Assembly (NCBI GenBank): GCA_017607445.1
Contig: JAEVHH010000004.1
Location: 6,076,001-6,140,000 of the forward strand
Source of the DNA: Histoplasma ohiense
Taxonomy: Eukaryota; Ascomycota; Eurotiomycetes; Onygenales; Ajellomycetaceae
Reading direction: 5' to 3'
DNA: 64,000 nt
Made by a program: the position numbers and the translations under genes. Position 1 is the first letter of the stretch; each line of letters begins with the position of its first letter. This document shows, in pieces, positions 35,389 to 46,903 of this stretch. The notes below the pieces were generated by a model that was given only the letters and a program-made list of their open reading frames with translations, did not search any database and was not told where the DNA came from.

Positions 35389-36386
35389 TAGACTGACTGA
35401 TGAAACTATGAATTTCATGTTTGATTTGATTTGATTTGATCTCAGTCCATTTCTTGGCATGATTTTCAGTGAAATCAGAATCAGAATGAGAGTATAAAAT
35501 GACTAGAATTATTAGAACATGAGTGAAATAGAACTAATAAATCTTGATATTTCATGTAAAGTGACTGACTATTAAAAATAAGAACATGATCTGGAACTGA
35601 CTATGATTTTGACTGAGGTATGATTCTGTTCTGATGATTATATAATACATATCTTAGATATCAATCTGATGATATGATTGGTGGAGATATCACCTCTATC
35701 TAGTGCTGTCAATCAATCTATTGCTGCAAGCTATCCCTCGCTGCTAAGCTATCGCCGCTGCCAATCAATCTATTGCTGCAAGCTATCCCTCGCTGCTAAG
35801 CTATCGCCGCTGCCAATCAATCTATTGCTGCAAGCTATCTCTCGCTGCTAAGCTATTCCTCACTGCTAAGCTATCCCTCACTGCTAAGCTATTCCTCACT
35901 ACTAAGCTATCTATCACTGCTAATCTATCACTGTCAATCTATCTATCACTGTCAATCTATCTATCACTGCTAATCTATCACTGCTAATCTATTGCTGCTA
36001 ATCTATCACTGCTAATCTATTGCTGCCAATCTATCTACCGCAGTGAATCTATCTATCACTATCATTACTAGTTCAAAATAGAACTAGAGCATAAATACAC
36101 TAAACTTCTTTTGATAGATAATGATTTTTGATAACACTCATAGCATTATATCATCTATATAGAGTAAATCTTGGTTCCATTTGATCTCATTTTAACAAAA
36201 TGGGACCAAATGGGACCAGAATCAGTAATTTATAAGAAGAACATGACCTGGGACTAGATTTATAATATAAACAGTGTAAAGTGACTAATTTAATAAACAC
36301 TATATGGAACCAGAACTAAGAAATTTGATAATGAGACTGAAGAAATATTTAGTCCCAGTTTCATGCATGATCACACAGTCAGTCTA
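35389..36386. mobile_element. S2: TIR element, reverse orientation to S1, perfect 8-bp TSD
   Basis: Begins TAGACTGACTGATG and ends CACACAGTCAGTCTA. gctgttat flanks both sides (35381-35388 and 36387-36394). Ends and subterminal sequence match S1 and S3. A hairpin of the type ggtcccatttgg...ccaaatgggacc lies at about 36170-36220. Confidence 0.9.
35703..36062. repeat. Minisatellite core of S2 with a 52-bp higher-order unit
   Basis: Short units as in S1 (reverse strand: ctatcactgctaat). At 35708-35837 a 52-bp block beginning caatcaatctattgctgcaa and ending tcgccgctgc occurs twice without change and a third time in part. It keeps CpG sites, so the duplication may be recent. Confidence 0.9.
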
Positions 36387-36394
36387 GCTGTTAT

Positions 36395-36892
36395 ATATAC
36401 AATAAATCTTTTATAAAAGACTTAGACAAAGTTCTGACTGACTGACTACTTCTTCTTCTCAACTCAGCTGTTCAGAGTCTTTGTCAATCTGATGAAAATC
36501 TTCTGCTGCAGATTCTGTTGCTGTTGAGTCTTCTCAAACTGCTTCTGCAGCTGAGAGATGACTGTGAAGATGCTGTCATTGACTTCTTTGAGAATTGAAG
36601 AAGACATTGTAACAGTCTTTCCCTGTCTCTTATCAATCTTTTCAGTAATAAAATTGATCAGTGACTTCAGCTTCAGTGATCTGATATAGACTGTGTCAAT
36701 ATTCTTGAATAAATGAAAGGATGTTGAGAGCTCCATGATCACTCTATCTGTGCAGTACACACACATAGAGTAATTGCAGAGAGTATGTGATGATATTGAA
36801 CAGATTGAAAGATTAAAATTATACAAAAAACAGTTAGAAAAATGGAAAATTCAAATGTATCTCTACATTTGTGAGTAGTTGTAAAAATGGTT
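36395..36892 (-). pseudogene. LINE-2 5' end and start of ORF1
   Basis: The 5' boundary at 36892 is fixed by the target duplication. A frame open from 36826 down to TGA at 36464 contains a plausible ORF1 start ATG at 36736 (MELSTSFHLFKNIDTVY). The product is polar, with a Gln/Lys-rich helix (QLQKQFEKTQQQQNLQQK) that may form a coiled coil, as in many LINE ORF1 proteins. The remainder of ORF1 was separated by S2 and S1. The assignment rests mainly on position. Confidence 0.5.
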
Positions 36893-36905
36893 AGTTTTTA
36901 TATAT

Positions 36906-39219
36906 CACCACTAGAATTTCAATCTATTCACCTCACAAGATATTTCAGAGGTTTGTTTTTTTATTGTTGTTTTTCAAGAATTTCTTCAACTTAATATTCT
37001 TCTTCATCATCAACAAGTTTCAGTTCTGATTCTGATAGAGCTCCATTTCTGCAGTTGTATGACTTCAATAAAAATACATGAAATACAGAATGAATGCTTC
37101 TATATAAAGATGACAGTTCTAGTTTGTATACTTGTTTTCCAATGATATTCAGAATCTTGAAGAGTTCAATATATTTATAATCAAGTTTGTAAACTGAGTG
37201 TAGCAATTGGAGATTTTTTGCATTGAGCATGACATAGTCATCCATTTTAAATTGTTGAAGCTTATGTTTTACATTATAATAGATTTTCTGTGCTTGTCAT
37301 GTCTTTTGTAAATTCTTGATAAATTTATAATGTGTTTTCTTGATATGTTTCACACAGCTAGCAGCATGTATGGTGATCAGTTGTGATGATTTACTGATAT
37401 TAATTTTCAAATCAGATCAATATCTCATTAAGACTTCTGTGAATGTCATTTCAGTAGAGACATATTGAGAGATATTGTAAACAAACTGCATCAGCAGTAG
37501 TCAGCATGCTCAGTCATCTTGATGATAGTTGATAAAGTATTGAAGATAATGTTTTAAGATTTGATTTTGCTGTTTCATTTGATCATCTGTTTGAGAATGA
37601 AAGACTGTTGAAAGTTTCCAGCATGCATCTAGCATATAACAAAAGATGGACCAATAATGGCTTGTAAACAGCAAATCTCAATCAGATATATGATTTTTAG
37701 ATATTTCATAAATTGTATAGAACTTGATATAAACAATTTCCACTAGTTCATCAACTGTAATGTTTTTGATGCAAGGAATATGAATTGTAAACTTGATATA
37801 TATATTCACAATCACTAAAATCACATCATAGATTTGGTGAAGAAATGTAGAGGCTGATAAGCTTGTAATAAAATTCATAATAATAGATTCAAAAGAATTT
37901 GATGATAAGAGAATTGTACTCAATTCTTCATATTGTCTATGCTGTTTTGACTTTACTCTTTGACAAGTATCATAAGTGAATATATAATCTTTGATGTTTC
38001 TGACTAGCTCATGTCAATGATATTTGTTCTGAATACTGTCTATAAACTTTTTTATATCAAAATGACCCCTCTGTGAATCATCATGATTTGCACTGATAAT
38101 TTCATCAATGAGTGTCTTTTGTTGAGAGACATGCACACAATCATCAGCACACAATATATCATTCTCAGAAATTGTTTATAGTATATTTTCAGCAACAGTT
38201 ATATTCTTCTCTTTTATCTTCTCTTTTTGCTCAGCAGCAAAAAAATCAATCTTCTGTGCTTTATTCAGAAATCAGATGAAGGATTCAAACATTTCTGTAT
38301 ATACTGAGTCCTCAAAAATAGCCTTATTGACTGCAATTGAAGACATATATTACTCAACATGCATTGAAGAGAAAGAGTTTATGTGAGAGATAGAAGACAT
38401 TGACATATGAAGCACTTTTCACTCATTAAAAGAAGCATTTTGCTCATTAGAGATTCATACACAGATTATATAAGAAGAAATATCATTTTGAAAAGAAGTA
38501 TCAACTTCTCAGTCTAGTCTAACTTCATGTTTCAACTTCTGTTGCAGAGTAGATAATATAGTTTGATCATTATAGATCTCACTGTAGTCTGTATGACAAC
38601 TGAGCTCATCAGCTAAATTCTTTGATTCAGAGTGATGCAGTAATATAAAATCATAAGCAGATAAAGCTTCTGCTTATCTGATCTGATATCTGTTCAGTTT
38701 CTTAGTCATCATAAAGTACTGCAGATTGATATGATCAGATCAGACTTGAATTGAATACTGATTTCTTTTCAGATAGTGTCTTCAATTCTTAAATACTGCT
38801 ACAATAGTCAAGAGTTCTTTATCATGAGTATTATAACACATTTCCACATCAATCAACTTTCTTGATCAGAAGACAACTGAGTGTCAATGTTCATCATTCT
38901 GCAACTGTGACAGAATAGCAGTGACTGCAAAAATGAATGCATCAGATTTGATCTGAATATACTGAGCTGAGTCAAAATGAGCTAATAGAGAAGCATATAT
39001 AAAGTGTAATTTGAGCTCATCAAAAGTACTTTGAGTATCTTCTATTTATATAAAAGTGGCTTTTCTTTCCCTCTTATTGCTCTCTTTTGTAAGTTTGAAT
39101 AATGGGGCTGCAATAGAGAAGAAAGACTTAATAAATCATCAATAGAAATTAACAAAGCTCAAAAAGAATTGAACCTCTTTAATTGATTTAGATGTAGATC
39201 ATTCCACAATAGTGGAGAC
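36906..39219 (-). pseudogene. pol: B-N pol, 3' part: RNase H, integrase and chromodomain start
   Basis: Minus strand, homologous to 54430-56747 of B-H. RNase H toward 38600-39000. Integrase zinc and core region about 37680-38110; the segment at 37678-37923 keeps ILVIVNIYIKFTIHIP, where the catalytic Asp after VIV is Asn. Integrase C-terminal part 36991-37245 (HSVYKLDYKYIELFKILNI...YRSIHSVFHVFLLKSY). The chromodomain begins at about 36980 (VEEILEK) and is cut by LINE-2 after its YLVR...I core; the remainder is at 15100-15257. Many stops. Confidence 0.85.
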
Positions 39220-39227
39220 TCTGTCTG

Positions 39228-40734
39228 TAGACTGACCAGTGGGACCATGAATTTCATGTTTGATTTGGTTTGATTTGGTCCCAGTCCATTTCTTGGCATG
39301 ATTTTCAGTGGGACCAGGATCAGAATGGGAGTGTAAAGTGACTAGAATTATTAGAACATGAGTGAAATGAGACTAATAAATCTTGATATTTCATGTGGAG
39401 TGACTGACTATCAAAAATAAGAACATAATCTGGGACTGACTATGATCTTGACTGAGGTTTGGTCCTGTTCTGATGATTATATAATACATATCTTAGATAT
39501 CAATCTGATGATATGATTGGTGGAGATATCACCCCTATCTAGTGCTGTCAACCAATTTGCCCCTGCCAATCTATCTACTGCTGCTAATCTATCGCCGCTG
39601 CTAAGCTATCCCTCGCTGCTAAGCTATCGCTGCCAACCTCTCTATTGCTGCAAGCTATCCCTCGCTGCTAAGCTATCGCTGCCAACCTATCTATCGCTGC
39701 CAACCTATCTATCGCTGCCAATTTATCTACCACTGCCAATCTATCTATTGCTGCTAATCTATCACTGCTGTCAATCTATCTATCGCTGCTAATCTATCTA
39801 TCGCTGCTAATCTATCACCGCTGCCAATCTATCCCTCACTGCTAAGCTATCCCTCGCTGCTAAGCTATCACAGCCAATCTATCGCTGCTAATCTATCACT
39901 GCCAACCTATCTACCGCGGCGAATCTATCTATCGCTGCCAATTTATCTACCACTGCCAATCTATCTATCGCTGCCAATCTATTGCTGCTAATCTATCGCT
40001 GCTAATCTATCGCTGCTGTCAATCTATCTTTCGCTGCTAATCTATCGCCGCTGCCAATCTATCCCTCGCTGCTAAGCTATCCCTCGCTGCTAAGCTATCC
40101 CTCACTGCTAAGCTATCTCTCGCTGCTAAGCTATCCCTCACTGCTAAGCTATCCCTCGCTGCTAAGCTATCCCTCACTACTAAGCTATCTATCACTGCTA
40201 ATCTATCACTGCCAATCTATCTATCACTGCCAATCTATCTATCACTGCTAATCTATCACTGCTAATCTATCGCTGCTAATCTATCACTGCTAATCTATCG
40301 CTGCTAATCTATCGCTGCTAATCTATCACTGCTAATCTATCGCTGCTAATCTATCACTGCTAATCTATCGCTGCCAACCTATCTACCGCGGTGAATCTAT
40401 CTATCACTATCATTACTAGTTCAAAATAGAACTAGAGCATAAATACACTAAACTTCTTTTGATAGATAATGATTTTTGGTAACACTCATAGCATTATATC
40501 ATCTATATAGGGTGAATCGTGGTCCCATTTGGTCCCATTTTAACAAAATGAGACCAAATGGGACCAGAATCAGTAATTTATAAGAAGAACATGATCTGGG
40601 ACTAGATTTATAATATAAACAGTGTAAAGTGACTAATTTAATAAACACTATATGGAACCAGGACTAAGAAATTTGATAATGAAACTGAAGAAATATTTAG
40701 TCCCAGTTCCATGCATGGTCACACAGTCAGTCTA
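39228..40734. mobile_element. S3: TIR element inserted in B-N reverse transcriptase, perfect 8-bp TSD
   Basis: Begins TAGACTGACCAGTGGGACCATG and ends CCATGCATGGTCACACAGTCAGTCTA. tctgtctg occurs on both sides (39220-39227 and 40735-40742). The flanks rejoin the RT sequence seen uninterrupted in B-H near 56740 (gactctgtctgacttc). A near-perfect hairpin (ggtcccatttggtcccattt, taacaa, then its complement) lies at 40520-40566. It is the least decayed of the three S copies. Confidence 0.93.
39546..40410. repeat. Minisatellite core of S3
   Basis: About 860 bp of units such as ctatcgctgctaat (14 bp), ctatctatcgctgccaat (18 bp) and gctaagctatccctcgct (18 bp). Same family of units as S1 and S2 in reverse orientation, with more CpG retained. 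The 91-codon plus-strand frame starting near 39517 is only repeat translation. Confidence 0.95.
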
Positions 40735-42530
40735 TCTGTCTGACTCTATCTTGACATCATTTGTATCTATAACAAATCTCAGAAATGAGATCTTGTTCAT
40801 TTTGAATTCATATTTAGAGAGTTTTGCAAATAGATTTGCATGCTTGAGATGTTCTAGCATCTTAATAACATGCACTTTATATTTCTACTTTGAATTGAAG
40901 AATATGAGAATGTCGTCCAAATAGACAATGCAATATATATTCAACAAATCAGACAAAGCATTGTTAATGTATGCTTGAAATGTTGCTGAAGTATTAGCTA
41001 GTTCAAATGATATAACTATATATTCAAAATGTTCATATCTTGTTCTAAAGGCTGTCTTTCAATGATCTTTTGCTGCTATAAGTATGTGGTGGTAGGCATC
41101 TCAAAGATCCAGCTTAGTGAATATCTTGACTTTTGAAAGTCTATTAAATAATTCACTTATTAGAGGTAGAGGGTATTGATTCTTGATGATGATTTGATTT
41201 AACTTTTGATAGTCTATACAAAGATGAAGTTCATTATCTTTTTTGAGAATAAAAAGAATCAGTGTATCAGCTGAGCTACTGAATGATTGTATTCATTTTT
41301 TATCTAATATATTTTTTAAATATTCTCTTAGAGTGGCTAACTCAGTTTCAGAGAGATTGTATATCAGTATAAATGAAGATTGTGTATCAGACTTGAGATC
41401 TATACAGTGTTCTGTCTCTTCTAATCTTTTTGTGCTTATAGCAGCTTCTTCTGAGAAGATATGTGTGTATGACATGACATAATCAGATAGACTGATTGGC
41501 AAGTCTGAATATACAGCTGAGAATATATATGAAGCATATTTTGAATCTTTTGAATATTCTGTAGATAATACTACAAACATTTCTACTCTAGCTTCTGTGA
41601 GAACTTCAGCTAAGACATCTTGTTCAGAAATAATTTGAGACTGTTGTTCATCATCAGAGCTTCTAAAGAAGGATTGTTCATCTGATCAATCTATAAAAGA
41701 ATTTGTTTATCTTAATCAAGGAAATTCTAATACAAGATTGTAGTTCTTCATCTTCATTGTATGAAAGAAATGAGATGTCTACTGTGCATTACTCTTGTGA
41801 TCAGTGACAGTAGTTGCAATGTTATACTCTTCAAAGAAGTGCATTATGCATTCATCAATTGACTTGATTATTTTGATTTTGCAGTGAGCAGCTTCTAGAT
41901 TGTGATTCTTTGCTCAAAATTCATTAACACAGTTCACTTCTGATTCAGAGTCTACTAGCACAAGCATCTTTTGCAGATTCTTAGATGTAGTGAGTTTTAC
42001 TGTGACAGTGAAGCTTAAGGTGTTTTTGCATCAACTTTCTGTGCTTATGACTGTCATTGTGAGCTGAATAATATATCTTAAGTGTTTTTTGAGTTCTTCA
42101 AGTTCTTTATGTCTTTTGCATTGAGTTTTGAGTCAGACTTGGTGTTTTTGAATTTGTCTTTGAGTTGTTTGAAACATGAATTGATGGTATGTTCTGATCA
42201 CTTGCAATAACAGCAATATTTTGATTGAGTGAAGTCATTGAACTTTGTAGTGTCATTTCATCTGCATTTGTTTTGTGATCTATTATCAGTATTATTTCTG
42301 TTGTTAAAGCTTTGAATGGGGTTTTTGAAATTTGACTTCTCTTTAAGCTTTTTCTGTCTCTCTGACAGATTCAATTCTGTCATTGCAAGTTTATATAGAG
42401 TGACATCATAGCTTAACTCTTCCAATTTGATTGCATGTTTGTCAAATTCTTGATGAATGGAAGGTAGAACTTTCATATAGAGATGTGATTTCTGATGGTA
42501 TTTGCTATAAGAATGCTGCAGATGCTCTTC
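40735..42530 (-). pseudogene. B-N: gag end, protease and reverse transcriptase N-terminal part
   Basis: Minus strand, from LINE B back to S3. Gag knuckle at about 42170-42215 (CCYCK-stop-SEHTINSC, C-x2-C-x4-H-x4-C with one TGA). Protease about 41930-42000, with LVDSES where LVDSG is expected. RT from about 41290 (LSETELATLREYLKNILDKK) to the S3 junction, including a YLDD-equivalent region near 40915. The gag frame at 42258-42551 is partly intact (KVLPSIHQEFDKHAIKLEEL). Confidence 0.85.
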
Positions 42531-42937
42531 ATTATTATTATTATTCTTCAATTATAGATGTATACAGTCAGTGACTATGACATCTACCTGAAATACTTCA
42601 GAATTTTTCAAATCAAGAATATTCTAATATACAAAAACAATTTGACACATGCATTAACAGAATTCCAGCCCAGAATCAAACAACTATTCAAACTATTCAA
42701 TCCAAAAATAAAATCAAAAGAATGTCAATGAGTTAGCACAACTCAACTTCAAAACAAAGGAAATAAATATTACAAAAGACAGCAGCTATTAAACATCAAC
42801 AGAAAAGAAAAAACATTTGCAATGACTTTATCAACAAATAATGAAGCAAACTGCTTGAAACAAATGAAAATTAACAATAAACAAAGTTAAAGAAAAGATC
42901 AAAATAAAATAAACAAGAACAACTGATATAAATATCA
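42531..42937 (-). other. LINE B 3' UTR and (aat)n tail
   Basis: 407 bp without a gene, matching LINE A 12038-12448. The tail is the (att)n run at 42531-42544 on the plus strand. Confidence 0.85.
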
Positions 42938-45900
42938 TCAAATAACACTATTCAAACAAGCTCTTATAACAATATTTGACTCATTTAAATATTCAATTAA
43001 AAACATATTTCCAGCTTTTGTATTGAATAGCAAATTCAAACTTAACTGATTCAGTTGATATTTCTCTCTCAGTCTCAATCTTAGTTCTGAATACTTTGTA
43101 CAAAGTAACAGAAGATGCTCTGGATTTTCATATAACTGACAATCTGAACACAGATCATTTAAATCATCTTTAAACTTTGCTAAATATGATTTGAAATATC
43201 TATGTCCAAGCTTTAGCTGCATTATTGTAGCAAAAAGTTTCTTCTTACACTTTATTGAGCAAGTCTTCCACTTTGACTTAGTTTCAAATCTGGAATAATG
43301 TACACTTTTTCTTTGCATGAATCAGACATCTTGTCACTTTTGTAAACATAATTCTCTTATTCTTCTTTTAATAAAAAACCATGTTACAATTCTTTGACAG
43401 CAGACTTCTAACTCAGTGGCTCTTTTTGCAGCTTTATCAGCCATTTCATTGCCATATATACCCATGTGAGCAGGCACCCAGTGAAGATGAATAGAACAAT
43501 TGAGTGAGATTTTTCTTTGAATATTTTGAAGACTTTTCAAAATCAGCTCTAGCATTGACTGTCCACTGCTGATTTTATTACTTTGAAGTCTTTTAAACCC
43601 TGCTTGACTATCAGAGAATATCCAAATATGCTCAAATCTTTTCCATTGTTCAATCTTCATTTCAATCAATTTGAAAGCTCTTGAAATTGCAAATAATTCA
43701 GCATTAAAAACTCCTGACTCTTTTCCAATTTGCCAAGAATCAAGAATATAGTTTTTATCATTTTCTGAATATGCTATTCCAGCTCCAAGATTGCCTGTTT
43801 TCTCAAATTTTGAGCCATCAGTGTATATAAGAATTGCTTTATTTTTCATTTGTTTCAAAAGCTTTAAATGTTCTTGAGTCTGATCTTCTTTTGAAAGTTG
43901 ACTAATGTTTAAATCAACAAGATTATCAAGACTTTTCTTTCAAGGAGAGAGATTTTCAATAGCTACTCTCTCTACATTTAAACTAGAGAAACAGTTCTTA
44001 ATCATTGAGCAAATTCTAAATAACTGAGATGATATCCTTCTTCTTTGTAAAGAACTTGAATTTTCAGATAAATCAGTCTCATTCCAATCAAGATAAAGTT
44101 CCCAATCTAATTCTAATCCATTTGACTCATTTGGAAAAGAACTTGAAACTCTCTTTCTAATAGAATGATGTGAATATAGCTTCATAATTCTGAGAGCATA
44201 ATTCATACAGATTTTATCAAATCTCACTTGTGATGGAGAAATAGAGGCTTCAATTTCTATAGCTTTAATTGAAGTAGTTTTGAATACTTCTAGAATCTTT
44301 CTTAAAGCTGAGTTTTGAAGTTTTTGAAACCTTTCTATAAAGTGTTTTTGACCTCTCCACCACACCTGAACTGCATAATCTGAAACAGAGGTCACACAGA
44401 CAATATATAATTGTCTCATTGCTTGAAATGTCAGACCTCTTTCAGTATTTGAAAGCCTCAATATACTGTTTAAAATTCTTTCAGCATTTGCAGTTTTTAT
44501 TTGCACATGAGATTTAAAATTCAATTGAGAATCTAATCAGACACCAAGCCATCTGACTGAGTTTTTAGATTTAATTGAATGCTTTAAAAACTTAACTTCA
44601 GTATCCTTTTCTCTGAAATTTGGATAAAAATGAATTAATTCAGTTTTGTCCATATCAAAAACAATATTTTTTGATTTTGCTTTTTCAATCATTTCAGTTG
44701 CTGCTTGCTCAATCAAATTGCAGTTATTCATAATTGATTCTGAGCTTACAACTAGGCCTAAATCATCCACATAGCTTGGAGTTCTCACCATAATTGCCAT
44801 TTGTCTATCAATAAATAGAAACTTGATAAATATAGCAAACAAAATGGGTGAGACTGGGGAACCCTGAGGAACTCCTATCTCAATATCTGTTATATCTTGT
44901 CTCATTCCATCAAAAAGCAACCGAATAGTTCTTTTTGACATGAAACAGATAACCCACTTAATGAGAGACTTTGGCATTCTCAGTTCTATCAAAGTATTGA
45001 TCATTTGAGAAAGTGAAACACAATCAAATGCATCTTTTATATCAATAAACATTGCAGTTGTAACCATTTTTTCATTCTTTGCAAGTTGAATATCATGAAC
45101 TACAGAGAGAACTGCATCAATTGCTGAGTTTTGCTTTCTACTTTCCATTTGATCATCATGTAATAGATCAGTAGTAGCAGATAGAAAAGACAATCTAGTT
45201 GCAATTATCTTTTCCAGAATTTTTCCCAGACAATTCAGCAGAGATATCACTCTATAAGATTTAGGAATAGTTGGTTTTCTATTGGATTTTGAAAGAATAA
45301 CTCCAACAGCATGCCTCCAGCACTTAGAATGATACCCATATTTCAAAAGATTTGAGAACAATTCAAAGAGCTCATCTTTTAGTACTGAATAAAGCTCTTG
45401 AATTATTAAATGATTTATAGTATCAGCTTCAGCTGCTGTGACCTTTGAAGATGAAAAAATAGCTGTCTTTAATTCATCTTCAGTTAAGTCAGGCCATTCT
45501 CATTTCTTATCATGTTCATATTCATTATCTTCTTGCAAAAAACAAATCTCAGTTGAATTATTTGATGATGGAAATAATATTCTCATAAAAGCTTGACATT
45601 TATCTTCAAATGAGTGAGCTATAATTTCCTCATTCTGGAAATTATAAGTTAATGTTGGTAGCTTAGACATTGTTTTTGACTTAGTATATCTAAAAGCTTT
45701 GAAGATCTCTTTCCCCTGAGCATTTTCTAGAAAGTTATTTCAACAATCAGTCTTTGCCTTTTTAATTGTTGAGAAATAATCATTTCTAATATTCTTTAAA
45801 TACTCAAATGAAACAAGATCTTCTTTTCAATCTTTTTTAACTCTAGCTAAATATCTTCTTTTATTTGAAATCTCACCATTCCACCAAGGCTTAGAGAATT

Positions 45901-46876
45901 CAGAGACTCTTTTCAATGGAATATATTTCTTTATACTTGAAAGAATAATCTCAGTGATTAAATTTGCTCTGTCTTCAAGCATTTTATCTGTAAGATTTGT
46001 ATCTGATTTCCAATAAAGAGTTTCTCTATTCTCTAATTTCAACTTTTCAATCATTCTTTTCACTTCTGTCCACTGAGCTTTTTCAAAGTTGTATTGATTT
46101 GAATATAATGGGTTTTGAACTGTTTGATTACTATCCAATTCCATATCAACTTGAATTATTTCATGTCCAGTGGCAGCACCATTTGTTTCATTTGAGTCAA
46201 CATACCAATTAAAATGTTTATTCTCATATAGATTCTTAGAGAAAAAACATAGATCTATAATTGACTTCTGTCTCAAACCTGGCTTGTGAAAAGTGGGAAT
46301 ATCTTGCTCATTTATCAACTCTAGTTTGTTTAAAAGTGTCCATTCAACTAGTTTTTCAGCTCTAATTGATTGAGTTCTTTCTGAATTCCATCAAGAGTGA
46401 TGAGCATTGAAATCCCCCATGATTATTGAGTTCTTTTCTGGTTTCAACTGCATTAAACATCTATCAAATGTCCAAGTTCTATTGTTTTCTCTCAGTGATC
46501 TTTCATTGTAGACATTGATTAATTGAATATTTTCAAACGGGTTTTTCATATCCACAATGTCACCAACAAGAATATCAGAGTCAGATATCAAATCATATCT
46601 CAGATTGAATTGAAATCTTGAATTCTTTCTAGCATAAATTGCCACTCTAACTCTAATATCTGTTTTCTCTGGTAAAAAACAATAGTATGCTGGATGAGAT
46701 ACACTATACTCTTGATCAGCATCAAGTCTGGGTTCTTGAACAAGAATGAAATCTGCCTTTTGCTCATAGTCAATTTGTAAACAGGAATAAAGACATGGAT
46801 TTGTTCTGTCCACATTATTTTGAATAAATTTGATTTTTGTAGAGCTTTTAACATTTTTTTGTTGTTTTTCTGACAT
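42938..46876 (-). pseudogene. LINE B ORF2: APE endonuclease-reverse transcriptase-RNase H
   Basis: 1,313 codons including the stop, same length as LINE A ORF2 and without frameshift. APE: VQEPRL and GDFNAHHS (about 46395). RT: FIDIKDAFDCVS, GVPQGSPVSPILFAIF and YVDD (about 44770). RNase H: YTDGS, FNAELFAISRA, IFSDSQ, HWVPAHMGIYGNEMADKA (43430-43840). C-terminal CQLYENPEHLLLLC. Seven internal TGA codons at 46391, 45827, 45500, 44537, 43940, 43334 and 43322 (lower coordinate given), no TAA or TAG. Five are TGG in LINE A; 45827 and 43940 are TGA in both. Confidence 0.92.
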
Positions 46877-46903
46877 TACACAAATATTAAGAAGTGTTTC
46901 TCT

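Larger units (their letters stand above)
15258..36892 (-). mobile_element. LINE-2: decayed Tad1-like LINE, split by C1, C2, S1 and S2
   Basis: Minus-strand non-LTR element. Both ends are fixed by a perfect 13-bp target duplication, agtttttatatat, at 15245-15257 and 36893-36905. Segments: 15258-16656, 22729-26069, 32282-32924, 34562-35388 and 36395-36892, about 6.7 kb in total once insertions and duplicate target bases are removed. The 3' end reads ccaatacaaacaaacaaacaa, a CAAA-type tail. RT and RNase H motifs are readable through heavy decay. Its host is family-B element B-N. Confidence 0.85.
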
